DNA of 58,770 nt from Actinomycetes bacterium (GCA_021838945.1 JAKCCH010000006.1:1-58770); one strand, 5' to 3'; shown: positions 24,115 through 34,113, numbered from the stretch's first letter. Notes: generated by a model not told the origin, from the letters alone. Translations and numbers: made by a program.

Positions 24115-27100
24115 GCTCCGAGCGGCACGACTTCTCCCGCGCGCTCGCCTCGATGGGGCCGGTGGGGCGGGAGCTCCTCGAGGTGGAGTGGGATGGCACT
24201 CCCCTCGGTCCGCCCGCGCATTGGCCCCAGAGCCTGCGCACCATCGCGACGATGCTCCTGAGCTCGCGCTTCTCCATGTGGATGGCGTGGGGACCGGAGC
24301 TCACCTTCCTGTGCAACGACGCCTACCGGCGCGACACGCTCGGCAAGAAGTACCCCTGGGCGCTTGGCCGGCCGGCTCGCGAGGTGTGGGCGGAGATCTG
24401 GCCGGACATCGGCCCTCGCATCGAGCACGTCATGCGCACCGGGCAGGCCACCTGGGACGAAGCTCTCCTGTTGTTCCTCGAACGCAACGGCTACGCCGAG
24501 GAGACGTACCACACGTTCTCGTACAGCCCGCTCACCGATGATGGCGGCCGGATCGCGGGGATGCTCTGCGTCGTCACCGAAGACACCGAGAGAGTCATCG
24601 CGAACAGCCGCATCGCGACGCTTCGGGACCTCGGTTCGGACCTGACGTCCCTCCACAGCGAGGCGGAGATCCTCGAGACCGCGAGCCGGCACCTCGCCGC
24701 GAACCCGAAGTCGATCCCGTTCTGCCTCCTCTACCTCTTCGAGGACCAATCGGACACGGCGCATCTCACCACATCGGTGGGCTTCCGGCCCGGCCATCCG
24801 GCCGCTCCGCCCATCATCGTCCCCGGGGACGATGGGATCTGGCCCGCCTCCAAGCTCGCAGCAGGCACACCCGTCCTCATGGAGATCGGGGGCCACCGCT
24901 ACCGGGACCTCCCCACCGGGGTGTGGAACGAGCCACCCGAATACGCCTACCTGGTGCCGCTCGGCCAGCAGGGCGAGGCGCGACCCTGGGGATTCCTCGT
25001 CGTCGGCCTCAACCGGCACCGCCCCTTCGATGGCGACTACCGGAGCTTCCTCGACCTCGTCGGCGGCCAGATCTCAGCCGGCCTCGCGAGCGGCCGCGCC
25101 TACGAGACCGAGAGGCGCCGTGCGGAGCAGCTGGCAGAGCTCGACCGCGCGAAGACGCAGTTCTTCACCAACATCAGCCATGAGCTGCGCACCCCCCTCA
25201 CCCTTCTGCTCGGTCCAGCCGAAGATGCCTTGGGGGACGAGGACGACCCGCTTGCCGAGAAGCAGCACGAGCGGCTCGAGCTCATCCAGCGCAACGCGTG
25301 GCGCCTCCTCCATCTCGTCAACAACCTCCTCGACTTCTCCCGCATCGAAGCGGGGCGCCTTCCCGCACGCTTCGAGGAGGTCGACCTCACCCGTGATACC
25401 GCCGAGGTCGCCAGCATGTTCCGAGCCGCGGTCGAGCGCGCCGGGCTGACGCTCGAGCTCGACCTCGAGCCCGTCGGCGCGCGCGTGTACGTCGACCGGG
25501 ACATGTGGGCGAAGATCGTCCTCAACCTCCTCTCGAATGCGGTGAAGCACACGTTCGAAGGCGGGATCGAAGTGCGTCTGCGCCGTCTCGACGGCGTCGT
25601 GGAGCTGAGCGTCCGCGACACGGGGATCGGCATCGCGAAAGCCGACCAGCCGCTGTTGTTCGAGCGGTTCCGCCGTGTCGAGGACGCCCGCGCCCGCTCA
25701 TACGAGGGTTCCGGCATCGGGCTCGCACTCGTCGCCGAACTGGCGGCGCTGCACGGCGGCGAGGTCGGCCTCGACAGCACTCCCGGAGAGGGGAGCACCT
25801 TCACCGTGCGGCTCCCGCTCGGGAACGAGCATCTTCCCGTCGACCAGGTGACGACATCACCCGCGGCGACAAACGCGCCTCTCTCTGGCGGCGTGGAGGG
25901 CTTCATCGCAGAGGTGATGCGATGGCTCGAGACGAGCGCCTTTCCGTCAGGCGCCACCCACGGCACCGCGGACTTGCAGCGAGACGTCCAGCAGACCCCG
26001 AGATCGCGGCGAAGCGGCAGGCCGAGGGTCCTCGTCGCCGACGACAACGCCGACATGCGCGCCTACATCTCCCGCCTCCTCGAGCAGGAGTACGAGGTCC
26101 TGCCGGCGGCTGATGGGCAAGAAGCCCTCGAGCTGGCGCTCTCGAACCCACCCGACCTCGTCCTGAGCGACGTGATGATGCCTCGCCTCGATGGCTTCGG
26201 CCTCGTGCGGGAGCTGCGCCGGCACCCCGCGACCGTGGGTGTCCCCGTGGTGATGGTGTCAGCCCGAGCGGGCGACGAAGGCGTCGTGGAGGGACTCGAG
26301 GCCGGTGCCGACAACTATCTCGTCAAGCCGTTCTCGGCACGCGAGCTCGTCGCGCGGGTGCGCTCGAGCATCGAGCTCGACCGGGTCCGCCGTACGCGCG
26401 ACGAGCTGGAACGCCATCGCTCGCTCCTCGACCAGGCGCAGCGGCTCGCTCACATCGGCAGTTGGGAGATCGATGTCGAGAGCGGAGCGGTGACTGCTTC
26501 GGACGAGTTGCTGCGGATCCTCGGCATCAGCCGGGCGGAGCTCGAGCAGTTGGGTTGGGAGGGTGCTCTCCGTCAGATCTCGCAGGCGCCGTGGAGCGAC
26601 GCCGTCGCCGAGCTGAAGGAGGCCGTGGCCCGCGGCGAAGGCCGGGTCGATCACCAGATCTTCCTCGGGACGGTCGTAGGCCATGACGAAGAGGGTCGCT
26701 GGGTCCACATGCTCGGCGAAGTGGTCACGGACGAAGAAGGCCGCGTCCGCAAGCTCCGCGGCTCGATACAGGACGTGACGGACCAGCACGAGGCCGAGAG
26801 GACGACGGCGGCGGCGGCGGCCGAGAGGGAGGCGACCGCCCGTGAGCATCGGATCGCCGACGAGCTGCAGCGGAGCCTCCTGCCGCCGCGCACCTTCGAT
26901 CCCGAGCACCTCGGCGTAGCCACCTACTACCGAGCCGGTGTCGAGGGGACACAGGTGGGTGGCGACTGGTACGACGTCATCGAGCTCGGCGCCGGCCGGA
27001 CGGCACTCGTGATCGGCGACGTCATGGGCCGTGGCGTGCGCGCCGCCGCCGTCATGGGACAGCTGCGATCGGCCATCCGCGCCTATGCACGCCTCGACCT

Positions 27101-27998
27101 CGCACCGGCAGACGTCCTCGAGCTGTGCGACGTGCTCGTCCGGGACCTCGGCGGCAACCAGATCGTCACCTGCATCTACGCCTGTTACGACCCGACCGAC
27201 CGCAGCGTCACCTATGCCAGGGCCGGCCACCTGCCGCCTGTGCTGGCCGTCCCGGGCGAACCCGCACGTGCCCTCGTGGCGCCAGGGGGTCCGCCGCTCG
27301 GGGCCGGGCCGATCTCCCTCGTGAACCAGCGCATCGAGCTGGCGCCCGGCGCAGCCATCGCCCTCTACACCGACGGCCTGATCGAGCGGCGCAACCGGGA
27401 TCTCGGCGAGGGCATGGCGGCGCTCGCAGCCGAGCTCACCGACGCGATCCGTCAACCGATCGACGAGCTGCCGGAACGGATGGTGCGGACCATGCTCGAC
27501 GGCGAGCCTGACGACGACATCGCCGTCCTCGTCGCGCGGGTGCCAGCAGACAAGCCGGCTCCGGAGTCGCTCGCGGTCGAGGTGCCATCGGATCCCGGTG
27601 CTGTCAGGTACGCGCGGTCGAAGGTCATGGCCCTCCTGCAACGGTGGGGCATCCCGCAGGACCTCGCCGACGACGTGGTCCTCGTCGTGAGCGAGCTCGT
27701 GACGAATGCTCTCGTCCACGGCGCGCCGCCCGTCCGCCTCAACGTCAGCCGTACGAGCGGCCAACTGATCCTCGGCGTCTCTGACGCCGGCACGCTCATG
27801 CCGCGCCGCCAGCGCATGGGCCTCGACGACGAGCACGGCCGCGGTCTCCACGTCGTGACCGTGCTTGCGGACCACTGGGGGGCGAGGCCGGTGGCCGATG
27901 GCAAGTGTGTCTGGTGCGCGTTCGATCTCGACCCGAGCGCCACCCGCCAGCCCGTCTTGAACCCGAAGGGCGGGGCGTCACGCGAGCTCGTCGGATAG
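24111..27998 (+). CDS. Hybrid histidine kinase / receiver / PP2C phosphatase / anti-sigma kinase fusion
   Basis: 1295 residues with six to seven modules. A PAS-like domain occupies about 20-165 and a GAF-like domain about 170-335. The HisKA domain has phospho-acceptor His357 (ISHELRTP), and its HATPase shows N (NLLSNAVKH), G1 (DTGIGIA) and G2 (GSGIGLAL) boxes to about 580. A receiver domain has Asp687 (LSDVMMPRLDG) and Lys (VKPFSA). A second PAS spans about 795-895. A SpoIIE/PP2C-type Ser/Thr phosphatase (VGGDWYDVIEL, GDVMGRGVRAA) covers about 920-1130. The end is an RsbW-type HATPase (VVSELVTNALVHG). The soluble protein would link phosphorelay input to anti-anti-sigma control. Start GTG 24111 lacks a ribosome site. 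Confidence 0.92.
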   Translation: MSSERHDFSRALASMGPVGRELLEVEWDGTPLGPPAHWPQSLRTIATMLLSSRFSMWMAWGPELTFLCNDAYRRDTLGKKYPWALGRPAREVWAEIWPDIGPRIEHVMRTGQATWDEALLLFLERNGYAEETYHTFSYSPLTDDGGRIAGMLCVVTEDTERVIANSRIATLRDLGSDLTSLHSEAEILETASRHLAANPKSIPFCLLYLFEDQSDTAHLTTSVGFRPGHPAAPPIIVPGDDGIWPASKLAAGTPVLMEIGGHRYRDLPTGVWNEPPEYAYLVPLGQQGEARPWGFLVVGLNRHRPFDGDYRSFLDLVGGQISAGLASGRAYETERRRAEQLAELDRAKTQFFTNISHELRTPLTLLLGPAEDALGDEDDPLAEKQHERLELIQRNAWRLLHLVNNLLDFSRIEAGRLPARFEEVDLTRDTAEVASMFRAAVERAGLTLELDLEPVGARVYVDRDMWAKIVLNLLSNAVKHTFEGGIEVRLRRLDGVVELSVRDTGIGIAKADQPLLFERFRRVEDARARSYEGSGIGLALVAELAALHGGEVGLDSTPGEGSTFTVRLPLGNEHLPVDQVTTSPAATNAPLSGGVEGFIAEVMRWLETSAFPSGATHGTADLQRDVQQTPRSRRSGRPRVLVADDNADMRAYISRLLEQEYEVLPAADGQEALELALSNPPDLVLSDVMMPRLDGFGLVRELRRHPATVGVPVVMVSARAGDEGVVEGLEAGADNYLVKPFSARELVARVRSSIELDRVRRTRDELERHRSLLDQAQRLAHIGSWEIDVESGAVTASDELLRILGISRAELEQLGWEGALRQISQAPWSDAVAELKEAVARGEGRVDHQIFLGTVVGHDEEGRWVHMLGEVVTDEEGRVRKLRGSIQDVTDQHEAERTTAAAAAEREATAREHRIADELQRSLLPPRTFDPEHLGVATYYRAGVEGTQVGGDWYDVIELGAGRTALVIGDVMGRGVRAAAVMGQLRSAIRAYARLDLAPADVLELCDVLVRDLGGNQIVTCIYACYDPTDRSVTYARAGHLPPVLAVPGEPARALVAPGGPPLGAGPISLVNQRIELAPGAAIALYTDGLIERRNRDLGEGMAALAAELTDAIRQPIDELPERMVRTMLDGEPDDDIAVLVARVPADKPAPESLAVEVPSDPGAVRYARSKVMALLQRWGIPQDLADDVVLVVSELVTNALVHGAPPVRLNVSRTSGQLILGVSDAGTLMPRRQRMGLDDEHGRGLHVVTVLADHWGARPVADGKCVWCAFDLDPSATRQPVLNPKGGASRELVG

Positions 27999-28099
27999 CA
28001 CCCGCGGCTGCAGCAGGGTCCGGCCACCGGCTCGACAGGAGGGCCCACGGGTGGGAAGGCTCGGGTAGGAAGTAAGGGTGCACCCGGAAGACTCTGCGA

Positions 28100-29806
28100 A
28101 TGGGTGATCCGTTCCGATGGACGCGGCGGCCCTCCATGTGGCCGCCCGGAGACCTCCTCCGACGCCCCGGCCACGCCGTTTGGGGTGCGGCCGGGGCGCT
28201 CGCCGGCCTGGCGTCCGGCGCCGGCCTGCTGGCCCGAGCTGGACTCCTCGATCCGATACGGCCCGACGTCCTCCCACGGGCTCTTCTCGCCCTCCTCCGA
28301 AGCGGGCTGTCTCCCGCCGCCGCGATCGGCTACAGCGCCGCGCGCTATCCGAACGACCTTGCGATCGTGGACTCCCGAGCGACACTCACCTTCGCAGAGG
28401 CCGCAGGGGTGGTCTCTTCCGTCGCCGCCGGTCTGAAGCTCGACGGCGTCAGGGCGGGCGACAAGGTCGGGGTCCTCTGCCGGAACCACAGCGGGATGGC
28501 TCTCACCACGGCTGCGCTGTCGAGCCTCGGTGCGGACGTCGTCCTGATGAGCCCATCGGCCTCGCCGGCCGAGCTCGCAAGGGTGGTGAAAGGCCAGGAC
28601 ATCGGAGTCGTGATCCACGACGAGGAACTGGCAGCGGGGCTCGAGGACGCGGGCGGAGCGGTGACGACGCTGCCGGTCTGGCGACCGGGCACCGAGCGGG
28701 CCGGCACGGCGCGGACCGATGAGAAGGTCCTCTCCCCGTTACGGCGTGCGCCAGCTCACCGGAGCCGCTTCATCCTGCTCACCTCCGGTACGACAGGAAC
28801 GCCGAAAGGTGCGCCGCGATCGGTGCCGCTGAGCCTCGACCCGCTGCTCGCCATCCTGTCGCGCATCCCGCTCCGGGTCCGCGACACGACGCTGATCGCT
28901 TCGCCTCTCTTCCACGCCTGGGGCTTCGGCAACCTCGGTCTCGCCTGGGTCATGTCGTCGACCGTGGTGTTGCAGGAGCGCTTCGATGCGGAGGCGACAC
29001 TGGCGGCCGTCGCGCAGCACCGCGTGCGCGTGCTCACGGCAGTGCCTGTGATGCTGCAGCGACTGATCGACTTGCCGGTGGAGGTGCGCAGCCGGTACGA
29101 CCTGACCTCGCTCCGGGTCGTCGCCTCGAGCGGGTCGGCGATGCCTCGTGACCTGGCGACGCGCTTCATGGACTCCTACGGCGACGTCCTCTACAACCTC
29201 TACGGATCGACCGAAGCCGCATGGGCCTCCATCGCCACCCCGGAGGACCTGCGGCTCGAGCCCCGCACGGCGGGCCGCCCACCGCACGGGACCACACTCC
29301 GGCTCGTCGACTCGTCCGGTCGCGAGGTCGCGGCCGGTGAGAGCGGGCGGATCGTCGTCGGCAACGCGATGATCTCGGCGCCGGAGCGCCCGCAGGCCGG
29401 CGTCCCGGCGGGTTGCGTCGCCACCGGCGACCTCGGGCACCTCGAGGAGCACGGCCTGCTCGTCGTCGACGGTCGCGAGGACGACATGATCGTCGCGGGA
29501 GGCGAGAACATCTACCCGAAGGAGATCGAGGACGTCCTCGCTTCCCACCCGGCGGTGCGCGAGGTTGCCGTCGTCGGTGTCGACGACGCCGAGTTCGGCC
29601 AGCGCCTCCGGGCGGCAGTGGTGCTCGAGGACGGAAGATCTGCGACCGAGGACGAGCTGAAGGCGCTCGTCCGGCAGAAGCTCGCACGCTTCAAGGTGCC
29701 TCGCGAGATCGTCTTCCTCGACGAGCTCCCCCGCAACGCCACCGGCAAGACGCTTCACCGCGAGTTGCGCGAAGGAGCCGGCTCGCCGGCAGACGCCGCG
29801 GGCTGA
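28100..29806 (+). CDS. Acyl-CoA synthetase (AMP-forming ligase, FadD2/FadD12-like)
   Basis: 568 residues. Adenylation-domain motifs are all present: A3 LLTSGTTGTPKG, A5 NLYGSTEAAWASI, A7 ATGDLGHL, A8 DDMIVAGGENIYPKEIE and catalytic Lys in NATGKTLHRE. It activates a carboxylic acid to acyl-AMP, then acyl-CoA. An N-terminal helical region of about 80 residues (HAVWGAAGALAGLASGAGLLARAGLL) resembles mycobacterial FadD2/FadD12 membrane-associated ligases acting on long-chain fatty acids. An ATG 36 nt downstream is an alternative start. The neighbour genes give no further substrate clue. Confidence 0.88.
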   Translation: MGDPFRWTRRPSMWPPGDLLRRPGHAVWGAAGALAGLASGAGLLARAGLLDPIRPDVLPRALLALLRSGLSPAAAIGYSAARYPNDLAIVDSRATLTFAEAAGVVSSVAAGLKLDGVRAGDKVGVLCRNHSGMALTTAALSSLGADVVLMSPSASPAELARVVKGQDIGVVIHDEELAAGLEDAGGAVTTLPVWRPGTERAGTARTDEKVLSPLRRAPAHRSRFILLTSGTTGTPKGAPRSVPLSLDPLLAILSRIPLRVRDTTLIASPLFHAWGFGNLGLAWVMSSTVVLQERFDAEATLAAVAQHRVRVLTAVPVMLQRLIDLPVEVRSRYDLTSLRVVASSGSAMPRDLATRFMDSYGDVLYNLYGSTEAAWASIATPEDLRLEPRTAGRPPHGTTLRLVDSSGREVAAGESGRIVVGNAMISAPERPQAGVPAGCVATGDLGHLEEHGLLVVDGREDDMIVAGGENIYPKEIEDVLASHPAVREVAVVGVDDAEFGQRLRAAVVLEDGRSATEDELKALVRQKLARFKVPREIVFLDELPRNATGKTLHRELREGAGSPADAAG

Positions 29807-29873
29807 CCCCTCTCCCCCCGGCACGGCCGGACTGCTGACCACCCACCCGGGCAGGAGTCTCGGGTCCAGCACG

Positions 29874-32045
29874 TCAGCTCGGCGCAGAGGCTCCCCTGAG
29901 CGCCGCTTCCACGAAAGTCAGCATGTCCGCCTCCTCGGCGATGACCTTCGAGACCGGTTTGCCGTGGCCGTGACCGGCGGAGCTGTCGATGCGGATGAGC
30001 ACGGGACCACCGGCGCCGGTCTCTGCTTGGGCAGCCTGCAGCGCGGCGGCGAACTTGAAGGAGTGCCCGGGCACCACGCGGTCGTCGTGGTCGCCCGTCA
30101 TGACGAGCGTCGGCGGGTAAGCGACACCGGACCGGATGTTGTGCAGGGGGGAGTACGCGCGCAACCAGCGGTATTCCTCCTCCACCTCCGGGTCGCCGAA
30201 ATCGCTCTTCCAGGCCCACCCGATCGTGAAGCGATGGAACCGCAGCATGTCGAGGACACCGACCCCGGGCACGGCTGCGCCGAACAGCGCCGGGTGCTGA
30301 GTCACGCACGCACCGACGAGCAGGCCACCGTTCGACCGACCGTTGATCGCGATCAGGTCCGGGCGCGTCCAGCCTGAGGCGGCGAGGAAGCGAGCCACGT
30401 CGCAGAAGTCGTCGAACACCCGTTGCTTGTTGGCAAGCCTGCCGGCTTCGTGCCAAGGGCGCCCGTACTCCCCGCCGCCGCGGAGGTTCGCCACGGCCAG
30501 CATCCCACCCCGCTCCACGAAGACCATGCGCGCCCAGTCGAAGGTGGGTGTGACCGGGATGTCGAAACCTCCGTACCCGTACAACAGGACCGGCACGTTC
30601 CCGTCCGGGCCCACGTCCCGGCGGCGCACGAGGAAGACCGGCACCCGGACGTGGTCGCTCGCCTCCACGAAGACCTGCTCGGTCAGGAAGGCCGCCTGGT
30701 CGACCGGGGCGCCTGCCGCTCGGAGCAGTCGTGACTCACCCGAGGCGAGGTCGTAGCCGAAGAGCGATCCCGAGTCCGTCCACGAGCCGACGACGTAGTG
30801 GACGAGCGTGCTCTCGGGGCGGCCTTCGACAGGGGCTGCGTCGAAGTCCACCTGGATGGCGGACCCCGCCGGCAGCGGCACCTCACCTGTCGGCACGCCG
30901 TCGAGCCCGTAGACGTCGAGGCGGGAGCAGGCATGCTCGAGGAAGTGGCAGACGAGCCGGCCCCCACAGTTCCTCGCGCCGAGCAACAGCGAGTCTCGTT
31001 CCGGAACCACCTCCCGCCACTCGCTCGGGTCCGGGCGGTCGAGGTCGACGGCAACGATCCGCTGGCGCTCCGCAGTGTGGTTCGTGAGGACGTAGAACCT
31101 CGAGCCGACGTTGGCGATGACGCGGGCCTTCCACTCGAAGCCGTCCACGAGGGGACGCCACTCGCCGGAGGCCGGCAGACCTGTGCTGCCGAGCTCTCGG
31201 ACGAGGATGCGCTCCTCGGGGTTCGTGCCCCGCGAGATCGAGAGGAGGAGATACCGGCCGTCCTCGGTGACCGTCGCATGCGGGAGCCACTCGGGCTGCT
31301 CAGGCGACTCGAAGACCACCGTGTCGTCGTCCTGCCGGGTCCCGATCCGGTGGAACGCCACCCGCGGCAGCGAGGTCGCCTGGAGGTACTCCTCGCCGGA
31401 GGCCGGACGGTCCGCCGCCTGGTAGAAGAAGCCCGACCCGTCACCGACCCACGACGCAGACCCGAACTTCGCCCAAGCGAGGACATCGGGCAGGTCATCG
31501 CCCGACTCCACGTCCCGCACCCGCCAGGTCATCCAGTCCGACCCCGCCATGCTCGTCGCATACGCGAGCCGGCTCCCGTCCTCGGTCACGGCGAGTCCTG
31601 AGAGCGCGACCGTGCCGTCCTCCGAGAGCGCGTTCGGGTCGAGCAGGACCCGCCCGTCGTCCTCCGGCGTCGCCATGACGTACAGCAGTGACTGGTCCTG
31701 CAGCCCGCTGTTGCGCGACTGGAACCACCGCCCACCCCGCTCGAAGGGCGCGCCGTGGCGGGCGTAGTCGAACATCTCCGCGAGGCGCAGGCGGATCTCC
31801 TCGCGGCACGGGAACTGCGCCAGCCATGCCTCCGTCACCTCGTTCTGCGCTGCCACCCACTCAGCGGTCTCCGAGGAGGTCGTGTCCTCGAGCCACCGGT
31901 ACGGATCCTCGACGACCTCGCCGAAGTGGTCGTCGACCTGGTCGACCCGACGAGTCGGTGGCGGCGAGAACGATCCCCGGACGCCGGAAAGCGGCTGATC
32001 GGACGAACCGGTCGGGGCGGCTGGGCTCTCGGGAGTGGCGGTCAC
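29874..32045 (-). CDS. Prolyl oligopeptidase family serine peptidase (S9A)
   Basis: 723 residues. A seven-bladed propeller region (about 80-440) is inserted between N-terminal strands (VVEDPYRWLEDTTSSE) and a C-terminal alpha/beta hydrolase domain. Catalytic residues are visible in order: Ser in NGRSNGGLLVG, Asp in TGDHDDRVVPGHSFK and His in SSAGHGHGK. It cleaves short proline-containing peptides in the cytosol; no signal peptide is seen. Start GTG 32045 has GATACC 9 nt upstream. The preceding gene is on the same strand 72 nt away. Confidence 0.93.
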   Translation of the reverse strand: MTATPESPAAPTGSSDQPLSGVRGSFSPPPTRRVDQVDDHFGEVVEDPYRWLEDTTSSETAEWVAAQNEVTEAWLAQFPCREEIRLRLAEMFDYARHGAPFERGGRWFQSRNSGLQDQSLLYVMATPEDDGRVLLDPNALSEDGTVALSGLAVTEDGSRLAYATSMAGSDWMTWRVRDVESGDDLPDVLAWAKFGSASWVGDGSGFFYQAADRPASGEEYLQATSLPRVAFHRIGTRQDDDTVVFESPEQPEWLPHATVTEDGRYLLLSISRGTNPEERILVRELGSTGLPASGEWRPLVDGFEWKARVIANVGSRFYVLTNHTAERQRIVAVDLDRPDPSEWREVVPERDSLLLGARNCGGRLVCHFLEHACSRLDVYGLDGVPTGEVPLPAGSAIQVDFDAAPVEGRPESTLVHYVVGSWTDSGSLFGYDLASGESRLLRAAGAPVDQAAFLTEQVFVEASDHVRVPVFLVRRRDVGPDGNVPVLLYGYGGFDIPVTPTFDWARMVFVERGGMLAVANLRGGGEYGRPWHEAGRLANKQRVFDDFCDVARFLAASGWTRPDLIAINGRSNGGLLVGACVTQHPALFGAAVPGVGVLDMLRFHRFTIGWAWKSDFGDPEVEEEYRWLRAYSPLHNIRSGVAYPPTLVMTGDHDDRVVPGHSFKFAAALQAAQAETGAGGPVLIRIDSSAGHGHGKPVSKVIAEEADMLTFVEAALRGASAPS

Positions 32046-32117
32046 GGCGGCGACGGTATCGAGAAATCCCGGCGGGACGAGCTCGAGATCGCCGGTCCGG
32101 AGGACGAGGCGCTCAGG

Positions 32118-33620
32118 TCAGGAGGACGCCGACCCCACGAGCGGCTCGCTCGCCGCTCCCGCGCGGGCTCCGGGACCGACCCGTGGCGGCGCCTCGTGGA
32201 CGCTGGCGCTCACCTCGTCGAGGGAGCGGCGCGCCGGCTCGGGCAGCAGGTAGGTGACCGCCAGCCCTGCAACGGATGCGCACGCCGCCACGATCAACAT
32301 GCCCCTCAGGCCGATCGAGCTCTGGAGGGCTGGTACGAGGAAGACGCCGATGAAGGCACCGAGCTTGCCGATGCCGGCGGAGATGCCATGGCCGGTGGTC
32401 CGTGCCTTCAGCGGGAACACCTCGGAGGGCAGGACGAAGGTCGTCGAGTTCGGGCCGAATTCGATGAAGAGGTAGCTGAGGCCGAAGATGGCGAGGAAGG
32501 GCGCCACATGGGCGGTCAGTGCGGGGACCAGCCCGAGCACGACGAAAGCGGACGCCATGATGGCGAAGCCGATCACCTGGAGCCGGCGGTGACCGATCCT
32601 GTCCATGTAGGTGAACGCCAGCACGTAGCCGGGAACGGCGCAGGCGACGAAGATCGCGAGGCTCCAGAGCAGCTGCTGCGACACCGACGCCGTCGGTGAG
32701 ACCTCTTTCAGGATCGTCGGCAGCGACAGGGTGTTCCCGTAGTAGGCGTAGTCGAAGAGAAGCCAACTGCCGGCCGTGCCGAGGAGGAGGCGGAGCATCC
32801 TGCGATTGCGGAGCAGCTGCGTCAGGCTGCTCGAGCCCTGCGTCCTCGTTTCGACCCGGACAGGCTCCGCTCCGACGAGACCGTCCACCCTCGCGACACC
32901 TCGCGAATACTTGTGGAGGTCTGCGGCGGCCTTGGCGGCATTGCCACGTGCCTGCGCCTCGAAACGGGGCGATTCCGGCATCCGGGTCCTCAACCACAAC
33001 ACACCGGCGGCGGGGATCGCTCCGATGCCGAGCAACAGCCGCCAGGTGGCGTCGTGACTCACGCCCGACGCCAGGAGCGCGAGAGCGACGAGCGGGCCGA
33101 CGATCAGCCCGAGCGCCTGCATCGAGAACACCAGCCCGACGGTTCGCCCACGATCGGCTCGGTTCGAGTACTCGCTCATGAGGACGGCCGAGACCGGGTA
33201 GTCGCCGCCGATCCCGAAGCCGAGGAGGAGACGTGCGAGCACCAGCATGAGGAAGCTGCTCGAGAAGGCCGACAGGATGGCCCCACAGATCATGACGGCG
33301 GCCACGATCACGAAGACCCTCTTCCGCCCGAGCAGGTCGGCGATCCGGCCGAAGACGCTCGCCCCGATGAACGCCCCGAGGATGGCGGCGCCCGTGACCC
33401 AGCTCTTGTCGGTGGTAGAGAGATGCCATTGCGCTGCGGCGAGCGTCGCGACGGTGCTGATCACGAACAGGTCGTACGCGTCGGTGAAGAACCCGGCGCC
33501 GGATGCCACGACGGTGCGGAAGTGATATCGGGACAGCGGCGCCTCGTCGAGGGCATGCGCCACTTCGAGGTGAGCACCTGGCTCCCGCGAGACCTCAGGC
33601 GTGAGCTCGGGTGACGTCAC
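32118..33620 (-). CDS. MFS transporter of the phosphate:H+ symporter (PHS) type
   Basis: 500 residues from GTG 33620, with twelve hydrophobic segments and a central cytosolic loop. The segment GFGIGGDYPVSAVLMSEY matches the PHS signature GGDYPLSA, and GPNSTTFVLPSEVFPLKART resembles the second-half signature of phosphate transporters. The MFS loop DLLGRKRV is present. Inorganic phosphate uptake is therefore more likely than sugar or metabolite transport. The gene lies 41 nt downstream of three PHO-box-like repeats, which supports phosphate-limitation control. The C-terminal 50 residues are Ser/Ala/Pro-rich. Confidence 0.82.
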   Translation of the reverse strand: MTSPELTPEVSREPGAHLEVAHALDEAPLSRYHFRTVVASGAGFFTDAYDLFVISTVATLAAAQWHLSTTDKSWVTGAAILGAFIGASVFGRIADLLGRKRVFVIVAAVMICGAILSAFSSSFLMLVLARLLLGFGIGGDYPVSAVLMSEYSNRADRGRTVGLVFSMQALGLIVGPLVALALLASGVSHDATWRLLLGIGAIPAAGVLWLRTRMPESPRFEAQARGNAAKAAADLHKYSRGVARVDGLVGAEPVRVETRTQGSSSLTQLLRNRRMLRLLLGTAGSWLLFDYAYYGNTLSLPTILKEVSPTASVSQQLLWSLAIFVACAVPGYVLAFTYMDRIGHRRLQVIGFAIMASAFVVLGLVPALTAHVAPFLAIFGLSYLFIEFGPNSTTFVLPSEVFPLKARTTGHGISAGIGKLGAFIGVFLVPALQSSIGLRGMLIVAACASVAGLAVTYLLPEPARRSLDEVSASVHEAPPRVGPGARAGAASEPLVGSASS

Positions 33621-33660
33621 GGTTACGACCCTGCCAACTCAACCTTTCCTCGGACCGACG

Positions 33661-33693
33661 TCAGGGTGAATGGGAGGTGAACGAATGATGAAT
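33661..33693 (-). promoter_or_regulatory. PHO-box-like triple 11-bp direct repeat
   Basis: On the minus strand three contiguous 11-mers read ATTCATCATTC, GTTCACCTCCC and ATTCACCCTGA. Streptomyces PhoP binds direct repeats of 11-nt units with a GTTCACC-like core, so the match is good in sequence and exact in period. The site lies between the divergent phosphate-type transporter and a hypothetical gene, 41-73 bp upstream of the transporter GTG. No PhoR/PhoP gene is in the window. Confidence 0.7.
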
Positions 33694-33726
33694 TCTCGCG
33701 AGCACCCCGCTCTATCCTGGCACTCC

Positions 33727-34113
33727 ATGTCCGAGGGACCCGAGCCTGAACTCGATTCGTGGTCCCAACAGGTCCGGCCGCTGTTGGCCTCGGTCGTGGC
33801 GATGGCGCAGGGGGTCGAGCGGGCGCTTCGCCACGGCGACCGCGCACGTGCACTCGAGACGGCAGAGGTGTTCCTCGCCGAGCTGAACAGGGGCCGTCCC
33901 TGGGCGCTTGCCGACGAGTGCCCCCGAGCCGACATGGCATCGGAGATGCGAGCCGGCTTGGCAGTGCTCCGCAACGGGGCGCTCCTCGTGCGCCGGATCG
34001 CCGACGCGAGCGCCGAGTCCGCCACGGAGGTCGTCCGCTCGTGCACCGCGCTGCTCGAGCAGGGTCGCCACCACCTGTCGCACGTCGAGCGCTTCGTCGC
34101 TAGCCGCGACTGA
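33727..34113 (+). CDS. Hypothetical helical protein
   Basis: 128 residues from ATG 33727 (MSEGPEPELDSW). I do not recognise the family. Predicted composition is largely alpha-helical with many Ala, Arg and Glu and no membrane helix or signal (AMAQGVERALRHGDRARALETAEVFLAEL). TATCCT ends 8 nt before the ATG, suggesting a leaderless mRNA. The PHO-box-like repeat lies just upstream, so it may respond to phosphate like the divergent transporter. Upstream in-frame ATGs at 33687 and 33690 overlap that repeat and are less likely. Confidence 0.6.
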   Translation: MSEGPEPELDSWSQQVRPLLASVVAMAQGVERALRHGDRARALETAEVFLAELNRGRPWALADECPRADMASEMRAGLAVLRNGALLVRRIADASAESATEVVRSCTALLEQGRHHLSHVERFVASRD

